DNA of 62,000 nt, from the NCBI GenBank assembly GCA_002633005.1, contig NMRA01000644.1, positions 1 to 62,000 on the forward strand. Direction: 5' to 3'. The stretch comes from Phoronis australis (lineage: Eukaryota > Phoronida > Phoronidae). The translations under genes and the position numbers were made by a program. Shown here one piece after another: positions 11,046 through 22,419 of this stretch (position 1 is the stretch's first letter; the number at the start of each line of letters is the position of its first letter). The notes beneath the pieces are model-generated. The model searched no databases. It saw nothing but the letters and a program-made list of their open reading frames with translations, and was not told where the DNA came from.

Positions 11046-14000
11046 TGAAAACAGCTAATTTGCTGATTGTTTGTAAATTATATTAATACACGTTTTTTGT
11101 CTATTTACACGCTATACCCATTCCCCAGCGTTACAGTGCAACCATTTGAAAACCAAAACGAAAGACGAAAATGATGAAGGTTAACTAACGTTGCATGCGT
11201 TTCATACTGCACTAGTATGAATAGGGTACAGCTCTACACTCTGAAGTTTCTCAAGTCATAGCACCCATGATATGACAAAGACATTGTTTTTAAAACTGCC
11301 CTGTCATGCCAAAGGTTCAAAAATCATAGTCGAGAGCTAGTTAGTTCGAATCTAGCACGAAGATCAATGAGACCAGAAACCAGTGATTCAAAGTCAACGA
11401 CAGCGAAGCAACAAAATTGCAGTGTGGGTAAACAAAAAACTAGGAATAAAATAAGAAGCGACAGCTCAGTGCAGACTGCTGAGCTTTGCTTGGATTCTTT
11501 CCAGAGGAACCGGTTCTTCTAGGAACTGGTTTCAAGCAGGCACCTGCACAAATACTTTCGAATATCTTGCTCGAAGTCACATTTCAGAACCTGGCGTCAC
11601 GAAAGCTCAACATTTTAACTTTCGAAATAATGGACTTTAGGACTTGTGTATACCTGAGAAAATATGGATTTTTGGACTTGCAAACATTCGGACCCATTGA
11701 TATCGTGATTTCATAATCTTCCCAAACTCTTTCTCACCTATAGTTTTCAATTCAGATCACATGGGTTGTTCGCTTCCGCGGTTTTGACTTCATATTAACC
11801 TTATTGCAGATTTTTAGGGACTTGGCCTTTCGTCGAACTACTGGACTTTGGCTGGCCATTGCAACATTAACATGGGAGATTGGACTTCGCGAACAATGGG
11901 AGCTTACCAAGGACACTGTAGCACCACTTACATGAATGATATCAAATCCAAAAGGTTTGGTGCTGATCAACTGTAAACCTCCTGGAAGATATATTTTTCG
12001 ACTGCTTGGGTGCTCTTTAAGCCTTCAAACATCACCCCACACTGGTTTGATTTAGACAAATGAAGTGAAAATCTACTCGCCAGGCATTTAGGCATCTGTC
12101 TTTTTTCATGTATGGTTTTTCACACAGTCTCTCAAAAACCGTAAAATATAGCAAAAAAGAACAAAAGCACCTTATCAATAACAAGAGAGAATTTAATTTG
12201 ATGAAAGTGTTCCTCAATTGATCTCAGAAACAATATTTTAATTATTAAAATATTTTAATATATGATCAATTGGTTTTCGTATTGTGAACGGTAATTGAAT
12301 CATAACAATTGAACGATTCACTTAATTTTGAGCAGTTCTCTCTGAGACACAAAGTTTAAAACTTAAAAAAACGGACACGTTTTTTCAGGGTAAAGCCGGA
12401 ACTGAACAAGCACGAAACTGACCTCGCCACCACCGGCAATGAACCAAAGAGATGCTGTCATAGCCGTTACATGAAGGACGATAAAGGTGTTTTCCTTTCG
12501 TTATTGGTAACGTTTTGTCGTCGCCGACACTTCCAGTTACAGTTCCCCACCTTCGAGAAAACAATGTGATATCCATGTCGTTGTAATAGATTTTTAAGTG
12601 TTTGCTGTATTTTAATTGCAGTCTGGGTTCTCATAATATATTTATGTTTGGGTAGTGATGGGGTGCACTTATTCCCGAGGATGGATCTGGCCATCTATCA
12701 AATGTATTATAATTCTCTAGGACTAGACCTTTTGTTTCATTTCATGGTGGTTCTTTAGCGGTGACCTTTTCGTTGTTTCTAATCCGGACTAACACTTGCA
12801 CTAACATACTAACACAAGCTTTAACATACCAAGAAAGTCAACACGAATGAACCCAAATGACGTTCAAGTTCTCAAAGTGCATGATAAATATAGATTATTA
12901 CATGGCGAAGTCGTTAACCCCTGTTCTCTAGAGCCCGAGTGGATTTTGGAGAATTATCGCCCGAGGGGCGTCAGCCCCGAGGGTGATACTTTCTGCAAAA
13001 TCCACGAGGGCTCTAGATAGGGGATAACGGCTGAGAACATTTAATAATCTATTTATTCCACATACTAAACGAGAAACATTGCAATGAATTTATTTACTTT
13101 TCTCGACTATCCTCGGCTTTGTAACTACTTTCTGTGTCAAAGGCCCGGGGTTGGAGGTCGTGACCTTTTAAAAAAAGCCGAGCTATTTTTGTCAAATAAT
13201 GCTTTAACTCAAAACCAATTGAAAATTTAAATAGAATAGAAAGAATTTTTTTAACAGTGGTATATATTTATTGAAGAATACATAAGACATGAAATGATGA
13301 CAAACCCAGAAATCACGAAGCATTATATCTGGGTTGTAAACAATTCATAAATGAAACTAATATGCATAGAGGTATATACATTTAAGTAGTATCTAATATA
13401 AGTATCCCAATATTTAGATATGCTATTGTGAATATATAAAAACAAAAACATGTACAGATTCATGCATGGAAGTCAGAAGCAGCAATATTGATAAACGGTA
13501 CATAAAAATTTGCTACCGTTGCTTAGGAGGAATTCATTGAGAACGACGTCAAAGTTAGGACTACCATTCAATAATAATGTAACTTTAGTAGGGATATTAT
13601 TACAAGAATTGAGAACATTAACAATTGATTGGTTTTCATTGAGTGCTCGAAAGAGCGAATCCCTCAGGTATTCGATGAGGGGACATTTGAAGAAAATATG
13701 AGGATAAGATTGATGGTCACCACATTTACAGTTTGGATAAATATTACTAAAATTATGCCTAAACTTGTCAGATTTGAGGAAAAGACCACATCTTGATCTG
13801 TACAATGCTATTTCGTTATCTCGGGGAAGGGAGAAGTGAGTTAAGGGTGCTGAGTTATCAAAATTGTGAAAAACAGTTCTAAAATTATTTTTTATACTCG
13901 TAAAAGAGTTGCTTTCCTTAACAGAGACTGGAAGAGAATTCCAGCTTTTGATGCACATCATGACTGTAGACCTTCTGAATGCCTGACTGAATGACGGAGG

Positions 14001-16805
14001 AATTGCATATAGGGTGAAGGATCTCAAATCGCTACGATGGACTTGTCTAGTGTATAGATCAAATATTTTTTGACAAAGGCGTTGTTGACGTTGTTTATTA
14101 CTTTGAATGTAAATGTGGTCATGTGAAGATTGCGTCGAGTAGACAGTTTGGGCCACTCGAGACTATTCAAAACCTTAACACTATTGAATCCCCTGTAAGC
14201 TCCGGTTATGAGTAAGGCAGCTTGATACTGTAATTTCTCCATATGTTGGAGTGCACCCGTATTGGTCGACTGGTATGATATCACAATAATCAATGTGTGG
14301 AAGTATAAAGGATTTGAACAAAACTTCTAAATGTGTAGAATTCAGATGACGAGAGACAAGCTTAAGTGGGTTAATTAGTTTCTGAGTTTTTTGTACGAGC
14401 TCCCGAACGTGAGGTGTGAATAAAAGGTTTTCATCTAACAGTATACCAAGATGTGTGAGACTGTTTTCTAGGAATGATTTCATCATTAAGTTTAAGGTCA
14501 TAAGACGGGTCAACAAGGAAGAGAGCATTACTAGATTTAGAGAAGGTGAGGTCAACGCTTTTTTTTCTGGTTTAAAATTCATTCTCCATTCGTGTGACCA
14601 ATAGCTGAGTTTATTTAAGTCGTGTTGAAGCTGCAAAGAACTTTCAGGGCTGCTCCCTGCGAAGGGGTAAAAAAGCGCCGTGTCATCTGCATAGAGGTAT
14701 GTGCTACATGACAGGTTATCAGGAAGGTCATTAATATAAACCAAGAAGAGAAGAGGGCCCAAAACGCTACCATGCGGTACACCTGCGTTTACAAATCCAG
14801 GAGGGGATAAAGTTGAAAGTACGCCGTAGACACGAACACTATGTGTTCTATCGGAGAGATATGAGGTGATCATGGTTAAAAGGTTACCAGTAATGCCATA
14901 GGATCGAAGTTTGTGAAGTAGAAGGTCGTGAGGGACACAGTCGAAAGCAGAAGCTATATCTAGAAAAATAGACCTGACACTCTCGCCCTTCTCAAAATAT
15001 AAATGAATGTCATGTACTATTTCAACAAGTTGTGACACGGTGCTGTTTCCAGGCAAAAAACCAAATTCACGATGATAAATCAAGTTGTTTTGTTTGAGAT
15101 CTGTAAGAATACTTTGAGCAGTGATCTTCTCGAAGATTCTGGATAGGGTGTTAAGTAAAGTTATTGGGCGATAATTTGAAATTTCAGTTTTGGAGTCTTT
15201 TTGTGTATAAGGACCATACTTCCATGTTTCCAAGAAGACGGATATATAACTAGCTGAAGAAGTTTGTTAAACAGATTGGTCAAGGGCATGGTAATTTCGT
15301 TGGCAATCATTTAGAAATAAGCTGAACTCATAAATTAAGGTTTACCAACTATTATAGCTTTTAAGCTAAAACGTTTTTTAAAAAAACACATTTTTCACGC
15401 TAAGCTTGGACCGGGAAGCTATCGTCTGCTAAACTAGGTTACCACTGGTAACTGAGTATACTTCTCAAGTCAAAGGATCCCGACACGATACCGCATTCAA
15501 ACTGGAGATCGGTGATTTACTAGTGAGAGAACATGAGAGAAAAATTTCATTGAATTAAGATATCGTTCAGTGGCGGATTTAGAAGGGGGCCAAGGGGACC
15601 ATGGCCCCCCCCCTAAAATTCTCCCAGATTCCATTTGGTAATTGGGGGGAGCGAATGTCTGACTAGCAAAATCGTGGCTAATACTATGCCTTGGCCCCCT
15701 AACAAAAAAAATCCTGGTTCCGCCCCTGTCGTTTTTATGGAAATTGTGCGTCTTATTTTTCATACCGTATAAATGCAGTACCATGCCCTTTGTTGAACAT
15801 AGGATTATTGCGTTTGCTCATTTAAGTATTCTATTTTCACGCTCGATGACGTTAGCCGCTGAGTGGTGTAGTGGTAAAGTCGGAGACTCGAAACGCTTGA
15901 GGCCCGGGTTCGAAAGGCCTCGGTTTCCCGCCAAACTGTTATCTCACTGGTGAGATAACATTGGGTTATTACGCGGTTGTATTTGCCATTCGAGGCTAAT
16001 ATTGTGGTATAAATAACACAAAACGTACCGAGAGTGGTGTACATGAAGTAATATCCCACGAGACATTCCGCCTATCGACCGAGACCACATTCGAATTCCA
16101 AAGTTTCTTACATTTTTTCGGCAGATTTTTTAAATACTTCACCCAGACTGTTCACATGGCGGGTCACAATCTATATGTATGAACTTAAGCGTTAGGTTGC
16201 AAGTTTTCTCTTGTAAAAGAAACAGTTTTAAAAGTAACGATTTATTTCTTGAAAAGCTGTAGCGAAGATGAAAACAACGGCAACTGTGCAGTGAACTTGT
16301 AACATCTCTTGGAAATAGTTAAAAAACAACAATATTTGATATTTTAATTTCCTAGGAATCGTCGCCCGAGTTGCTGACGATAAAGTATTCAGCAATTGAA
16401 AACTGAGACATAAGTGTCTTATAATTAACAACTTTGTTCCATATTTTACGTTTAGGGCCTGGTTGCATGTCTAGTGTTAGTTACACTGCTGCAACTGTAT
16501 TGCTTTTAACTATGTTCGCAAAGTTAGATGATCGAACCGACTGAAGACGTCGAGTCGACATTGACCTACCTTTTGAACTTTCCATGTCAGGGGTCGCTGT
16601 TGACGTAGTGCGGGAGGTGAATACGGAAAACTTTATTACATGGCCGTATTTCCCTCGACAGATTCAACGCCTGTGGAATAAATGGTGTTATTTGATATGC
16701 ACTGCAGCTGCCACAGCCCGTTGGAGTCGAGCAGTGGTTCCCGTGACCCATTTCTGCCGGCGTAGGAACAAAACTTATTCATTTAGCATCCGACTAGCAT
16801 ATTGA
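11046..16805 (+). CDS. Array unit 4: best-preserved gene copy, 3' exons B-C-D
   Basis: This is the only unit in which exons B (11818-11954), C (12389-12486) and D (16708-16805) are all open with correct AG/GT borders (137, 98 and 98 bases). Joined, they give 110 residues and a stop. Phases agree: B ends in phase 2 (AG completed by G of C), and C ends in phase 1 (G completed by CT of D). Residues seen are YQGHCSTTYMNDI, KRCCHSRYM and RWSRAVVPVTHFC, i.e. five or more Cys in a compact C-terminal part. The 5' exons are not settled: an A-like open stretch (about 11506-11716) and a candidate first exon with MRPETSDSKSTT near 11368 precede it. The Y-x-G-x-C, C-C, V-P-V-x-x-F-C spacing faintly recalls secreted cystine-knot cytokines, which is not enough for a name. 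The last intron carries 3.8 kb of mobile elements. Confidence 0.45.
11818..11954 (+). CDS. Unit 4 exon B
   Basis: Exon B follows a gcagatttttag acceptor and ends AAA-AG before gtttgg (phase 2). It reads GLGLSSNYWTLA, then INMGDWTSRT, then YQGHCSTTYMNDIKSK. Other units carry INMRDLTLRTVTVYQGRC here. The 137-base length is shared exactly by units 5 and 6. Confidence 0.5.
12389..12486 (+). CDS. Unit 4 exon C
   Basis: Exon C follows a ttttttcag acceptor and ends GAT-AAA-G before gtgttt (phase 1). It reads VKPELNKHETDLATT, then EPKRCCHSRYMKDDK. It has the same 98-base length and frame as unit 3, while most other units carry a stop or indel here. Confidence 0.5.
12884..13056. mobile_element. 173-base foldback MITE
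   Basis: The ends are inverted copies: ataaatatagattatta at 12884-12900 against taataatctatttat at 13042-13056. Inside, tctagagcccgagtggattt pairs with its near-complement ending gggctctaga, and a central cgaggggcgtcagccccgag hairpin follows. The whole segment can fold into one long hairpin. It sits at the left edge of the 3.8 kb insertion in unit 4. Confidence 0.65.
13250..15312 (-). mobile_element. 5'-truncated non-LTR retrotransposon (Jockey/CR1-like RT)
   Basis: Minus-strand frames (15233-14181, 14293-14024, 14156-13473) together give a reverse transcriptase and its C-terminal region. Motifs in order are SNYRPITLLNTLSRIFEKI, FLDIASAFDCVPHDLL, AGVPHGSVLGPLLFLVYIND and YLYADDTALF (catalytic YADD). 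Further on come HLGILLDE, then CIKSWNSLPVSVKESNSF and a C-x-C…H-x(4)-C knuckle (NCKCGDHQSYPHIFFKC). At least two frameshifts (near 14290 and 14050-14150) break it. No endonuclease domain is present, so the copy is 5'-truncated near 15312. It is inactive as written. Confidence 0.85.
15568..15728. mobile_element. 161-base MITE with 5-base TSD
   Basis: The element begins CAGTGGCGGATT and ends TTCCGCCCCTG, an imperfect inverted terminal repeat, and is G/C-tract rich inside (ggggccaaggggaccatggc). The flanks are TCGTT on both sides (15563-15567 and 15729-15733). The homologous repeat copy near 33305-33325 lacks the element and serves as the empty site. No coding capacity. Confidence 0.8.
15855..15925 (+). 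other. tRNA-like SINE head (copy 1)
   Basis: The A-box-like gtggtgtagtggtaaagt and B-box-like gggttcgaaaggc lie about 35 bases apart. The stem-loops are not intact enough for a functional tRNA gene. The related copy at 34983 has lost the B-box region. Confidence 0.5.
16708..16805 (+). CDS. Unit 4 terminal exon D
   Basis: Exon D follows a gatatgcactgcag acceptor and reads ATARWSRAVVPVTHFC, then NKTYSFSIRLAY and a TGA. Units 5 and 6 have the same 98-base exon with the same stop position. Its distance from exon C (4.2 kb instead of about 0.5 kb) comes from inserted mobile elements. Confidence 0.5.
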
Positions 16806-18745
16806 AAACAGGTAATTTTCTGATTGTTTGTAAATTACATTACTATACGGTTTCGTCTATTTACACGCTTTACTCATTCCCGAACGTCATGCTGCAACCA
16901 TTGGATAATCAAAACGGAGGAAGAAGCCTTTAAGACGAAAATGATGAAGGTAAACTAACACTGTTTGCGTTTCATACTGGACAAGTATGAAAAGGGTACA
17001 GCGGTATACTCTGAAATCTCTCAAGTCATAACACAAACAACATGACAAAGAAAATGGTTTTTTAAGTTGCCCTGTTATACCAAAGGTTCAAAAAATCGTC
17101 AGAGGTGGTTAGTTCGAATCTAGTTCAAAGATCTATGAGACCAGAAAACAGTGATTGAAAGTCAACATCAGTGAAATAACAAAATTGTAGTGGGAGTAAA
17201 CCAAAAACTTGAAATAAAAGTAAAACGTACAATTCAGTGTAGATTGCTGAGCTTGCTTGGATTCTTTCCATAGGGACCGGTTCTTCTAGGAAGTGGTTTA
17301 AGGCTAGCACCTGCTCCAATACTCTCGTGTCATGAATGTTCAACATACATTTTAACTATCGAACTAATGAACTTTTGGACTTTTGTGTACCTGAAGAGGT
17401 ATGGATTTTTGGACTTGCACATATTCGAACACATGAACACCACGATTTCTTACCTTCTGCCTACACTCCTCCTCACTAGTAGTTTTCAATTCAGATCACA
17501 TGGGCTGTTTGGTTCCAGGGTGTTGACTTCGTCTCAAGCTGATTGTAGATTTTTAGAGACTTGGCCTTTGGTCGAACTACTGGGATTTGGCTGACAAGGA
17601 TAGCATTAACATGCAGGATCTGAGTTTAAGAACATTGACGGTGTACCATGGGCGCTGTAGTACCCATTACATAAATGATATAAAATCCAAAAGGTATGGC
17701 GCTGATCAGCTGTAAACCTCCTCAAAGTTACATGTTTCGGTTGCTTTGGTGTACTTTGAGCCCTCAAACTTCACCCAACACTTGTTTGGTTTGGAAAAAT
17801 GAAGTGAAAATCTCGCCAGACATTCAGGCATCTGTTTTTGTTCATGTACGCTGTTTCAAACTTGGTTTCAACAGAAAGTCTCTCAAAAACTAAAATTTAG
17901 CAAAAAAAAGAACAAAGGCACCGTATCAATAACAAGAGCGATTTAAATTTGATGAAATTGTTTCTAAAGAAATCTCAGAAACCCTATCAATACTTTAATA
18001 TATGGTCAATTGATTTTCGTTTGGGAACTGTAGTTGAATCATAACTATTGAAAGTTTTACTTAATTCCGAATTCTTAGATAGAAATTTCAAAATTAAAAG
18101 AAATGTATACGTTTTTCCAGGGTCAGGAAGAACTGAACAAGCACGAAACTGACCTCGCCACCACGGCAATGAACCAAAGAGATGCTGTCTTACCCGTTAC
18201 ATGAAGGGCGATAAATTTGTTTTTCTTTCGTTATTGGTAACGTTTTGGGGGTAGCCGACACTTGCGGTTATAGTTCTCTACCCGCGAGTGATCAAAGTGG
18301 TGCTCATGTCGTTGTAGTAGATTTTTTAAGTGTTTGCTGTATTTTAGTTGTAGTCTGGGTTCTTTTAATGTATTAATGTTTGGGTCGGGATGACGTACGT
18401 TTATTGCAATGGATAGATCTGGCCACCTATGAAATGTGTTATCATTTTCTAGGACTAGACCTTTTGTTTCATTTCTTGGTGGTTCTTTGGCGCTGACATT
18501 TACGTTCTTTCTAATCTAGACTAACACTTGCACTAACATGCTAACACAAGCCTGAACATACCAAGAAAGTCAACATGAATGAACCCAACTGAGTTTCAAT
18601 TTCTAAAAGTGTATGATGAATGGTGTTATTTACTATCATTTGCAGATGGCACAACCCGTTGGAGTCGAGCAGTGCTCCCCGTGACCCATTTGTGCCAGGC
18701 CAGGGACGAAAAATATTCATTTAGCATCCGAGTAACAAATTGAAA
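16806..18745 (+). pseudogene. Array unit 5, intact exons B and D, broken exon C
   Basis: Exon B (17557-17693, 137 bases) is open: RLGLWSNYWDLADKDSINM, then QDLSLRTLTVYHGRCSTHYI. Exon C starts at 18121 but a small deletion shifts the frame into a TGA after four codons, and its donor has changed (gataaatttg instead of gataaaggtg). Exon D (18646-18743) is fully open with TTRWSRAVLPVTHLC and the YSFSIRVTN ending. The A-like region has an open frame from about 17367. One lesion cluster in exon C appears sufficient to kill the copy. Confidence 0.55.
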
Positions 18746-20723
18746 ACGGGTAATTTTGCTGATTGCTTGTAAATTCTATTATGATACGTTATTGTCTATT
18801 GACACGCTATACCCATTCCCTAACGTTACGCTGCAACCATTGGATAACCAAAACGGAAAAAGAAGTCTTCGAGACGAAAAGGATGAAAGTAAACTAACGT
18901 TGCTTGCGTTTCATGCTGGACAAGTATGAATAGTATACAGCTCTAAACTCTGAAGTCTCTCAAGCCATAACACGAACAACATGACAAAGAAAATGTTTTT
19001 AAAACTGCCCTGACTTACCGGAGGTTCAAAAAATCGTCATAGACAAGAGGTAGTAAGTTCGAATCTAGTTCAAAGATCTATGAGACCAGAAAACAGTGAT
19101 TGAATGTCACAAACAGCGAAATAACAAAATTGTAGTGGGGGTAATCCAAAAACTTGAAATAAAAGTAAAACCTACAGCTCTGTGCAGATTGATGAGCTTT
19201 GCTTGGATTCTTTCCAGAGTGACCGATTCTTCTAGGAACTGGTTTAAGGCTAGCACCTGCTCCAATTCTCTCGAACATTTTGCTCGAAGTAACTGTTTAG
19301 AACCTCGTGTCATGAATGTTCAACATTTTAACTTTCGAACTAATGGACTTTTGGACTTGTGTGTACCTTCGGAAATGTGGATTCTTGGACTTGCAAACAT
19401 TCGGACCCATGAATACCATCATTTCTTATCTTCTGTCCGCATTCCTTCACACTTGTAGTTTTCAATTCAGATCATAGGGGCTGTTCGCTTCCAGCGTGTT
19501 GATTTAGTTAGAAGCTTTTTGTAGATTTTTAGAGACTTGGTCTTTGGTCGAACTACTGGGATTTGGCTGACAAGGATAACATTAACATGCAGGATCTGAG
19601 TTTAATAACAGTAACATTGTACCATGGGCGCTTCAGTACCCCTTACATGAATGATATCAAATCCAAAAGGTATGGCGCGGATCAGCTGTAAGCCTCCTTA
19701 AAATTACACTATACATGTTTGGACTGCTTGAGTGTTCTTTGAGCTTTCAAACTTCACCCAACAATGGTTTGATTTGGACGAATTATGTGAGCATCTACTC
19801 GCCAGGGATTCAGGCATCTGTCTTTGTTCATGTACGCTGTTTCAAACTTGGTTTCATCACAAAGTCTCTCAAAAACCGCAAAAATTTAGCAAAAAAGAAC
19901 AAAGGCACCGTATCAACAACAATAGAGAATTTAAGTTGATAAAACAATTCCTGAAGTGATATCAGAACTTTTTTAATATTTTAAAACATGATCAATTGAT
20001 TTTCGTTTTGTGAACTGTACTTGAATCATAACACTTGAAAGTTTTGATTAATTCCGAACAGTTCTTACTTAGATACAAATTTAAAGAAATGTAGACGTTT
20101 TTCCAGTGTCAAGCAGGTACTGAACAAGCACTAAACTGACCTTGCCACCACCGGCAGTGAACCAAAGAGATGCTGTTTTACCCGTCAAATGAAGGACGAT
20201 AAAGGTGTTTTCCTTTCGTTATTGGTAGCGTTTTGGAGTCGCCGTCACTTGCAGTTACAGTTCTCCACCTGCAAGAAAACAATGTGGTGTTCATGTCGTT
20301 GTAATTATGGATTTTTTCGTGTTTGCTCTATTTTAGTTGTATTCTGGGTTCTAATGTATTAATGTTTGGGTCGTGATGACGCACATTTATGGATAGATCT
20401 GGCCATCTATCAAATGTATTATCATTCTCCAGGACTAGACATTTTGTTTCATTTCTTGGTGGTTCTTTCGTGGTGACACTGACATTCTTACTAATCTCGT
20501 CTTAACCTTGCATTAAAATACTCACGAAAGTCTTAATATACCAAGAAAGTCAACACGAATGAATGCAAATGGCTTTCAATTTCTCAAAGTGCATGATGAA
20601 TGGTGTTATTTGATATGCATTGCAGATGCCACAACGCGTTGGAGCCGAGCAGCGGTTCCCGTGATCCATTTCTGCCGGGTTAAGGACAAAAATTATTCAT
20701 TTAGCATCCGAGTAGCAAATTGA
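18746..20723 (+). pseudogene. Array unit 6, single nonsense codon in exon C
   Basis: Exon B (19533-19669) is open, but the YxGxC Cys is replaced by Phe (YHGRFSTPYMND). Exon C (20107-20204) has the full 98 bases and correct frame, with one TAA where other units have GAA after NKH. Exon D (20626-20723) is intact: TTRWSRAAVPVIHFC and YSFSIRVAN then TGA. The A-like region is open in another frame (19096-19458). Apart from that stop, B, C and D are preserved, so the loss may be recent. Confidence 0.55.
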
Positions 20724-22419
20724 AAACAGATAATTTGCAGATTGTTTGTAAATTAATACACATTTTTTGTCTATTTACATGCTATACCCATTCCCCAACG
20801 TTACGTTACAACCATTGGATAACCAAAACGGAAGAAGAAGTCTTTAGAAGAAAATGTTAAAGGTAAACTAACGTTGCATGCGTTTCATACTGCACTAGTA
20901 TAAATAGGGTGCAGCTCAACGCTATGAAGGTTCTCAAGTTATAACACACATAATACATGAAGGAAAAGAATTACGCAGTCATGCCGAAGGTTGAAAAACC
21001 CGTCATGGAGGATAACTAGTTGGTTGCAATCTAGTTCGAAGATCTATGAGACCAGAAACGAGTTATTCAACGTCAACAACAGTGGTGCAACAAAATCATA
21101 GTGGGGTTTTAAGTTATCAATTTAAAAGATAAAAAGACACTGTTCAGTGCACGTTATTGAGATTTGCTAGGATTTTTCCAGAGGCACCAGTTCTTCCAGG
21201 AACTGGTTTAAAGCAGGCACCTTCTCGAATAGTCGCGAACATTTTCCTCGAAGTCACTGTTTAGAACCTCGTGTAATGAATGTTCAACATTTTAACTTTC
21301 GAAGTAATGGACATTTGGACTTGTGTGCAACTTAGGAGATACGGACAAGGCAGTTCCGCTTACATGAATGATATCAAATCCAAAAGGTATGCTGCTGATC
21401 AGCTGTAAAGCTTCTGAATGTTACATTTTTCGACTGCTTGGGTGTTCTTTGAGCATTCAAAATTTCACCAAACACTTGTTTATTTGGATTAATGGCTTGA
21501 AAATCTACTCCCAGGCATTCAGGTATCTGTTTTTGTTCATATACACTGTTTCACACTTGGTTTCAGCACAAAGTCTCTCAAAAGCTGTAAAATTCAGCAA
21601 AAACCACAAACTCACAGCATGAATAGCAAGATAGAGTTTAGTTTTTATGAAAGTCACCCTGAAGTGATCTCAGAAACCCTTTAAAAACATTAATACATGA
21701 TCATTTGATTTTTGTTTTGTGAACGGTATTTAAATCATGACATTTGAAAGTTTTGCATCAATCTGAAGAGTACCTTCTGAGATAATAAAACTTAGAGAAA
21801 TGCATACATGTTTCCAGGGTCATACATGAATAGAACCAGCACGACACTGACCTAGCCACCACCGCCACTGAGCCAAAGAGATGATGTCTTACCCGTTACT
21901 TGAAGGACGATAAAGGTATTTATCTTTAGTTATTGGTAAGCGTTTGGCCTTACAAACACTTGCAGTTATAGTTTTCCATCTGTGATGTCCAGGCCATTGC
22001 AAGAGATTTTTTTAAGTGTTTGGTGTATTTTTCTTGTTCTCTGGGCTCTCCTAATCTGTTAATGTTTGGGTCGTGATGACGTACAGTTATGTCGATGGAT
22101 GAGTCTGCTCTTCTATCAAATGTATTATCATTCTCTAGGACTAGACATTTTGTTTCATTTCATGCTGGTTCTTTTGCGTTGATGATAACGTTCTTTCTAA
22201 TCCTGACTAACACTTAAACTAACATATTAAAACAACCCTATGATAAAAAGAAAGACAGCACGAATGAGCTCAAATGTCGTTCAATATCTCAAAATGCATA
22301 GTGAACGGTGTTTTTGGATATCCTTTGCAGATGTCACAACCAGATCGATCCGAGCTGTGGCTCCTGTGACCGATTTCTTCCGGGTCGGGATAAAAAATTT
22401 TCAATGAACATCTGAGTAG
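20724..22419 (+). pseudogene. Array unit 7, exon B mostly deleted
   Basis: Only the last ~35 bases of exon B survive (ending aatccaaaag at about 21387), fused to A-region sequence. Exon C (from about 21820) has a TAG after four codons. Exon D (22331-22407) keeps TTRSIRAVAPVTDFF but has lost the last Cys and frameshifts to an early stop. Clearly dead. Confidence 0.6.

Larger units (their letters stand above)
15430..16015 (+). repeat. Composite interspersed repeat with tRNA-like 3' part (copy 1)
   Basis: It is homologous to 33180-33400 plus 34949-35120: shared phrases include aggttaccactggtaactga, cgcattcaaactggagatcg and gaggctaatattgtggtata. A 161-base MITE interrupts this copy. The 3' third (15855-15920) resembles a tRNA promoter: gagtggtgtagtggtaaagt as A-box and gggttcgaaagg as B-box. 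That suggests a SINE-type element transcribed by RNA polymerase III. Confidence 0.6.

Noticed and set aside
15855-15925. Functional tRNA gene
   Set aside because: A and B boxes are present but the acceptor and anticodon stems do not pair; fits a SINE head.
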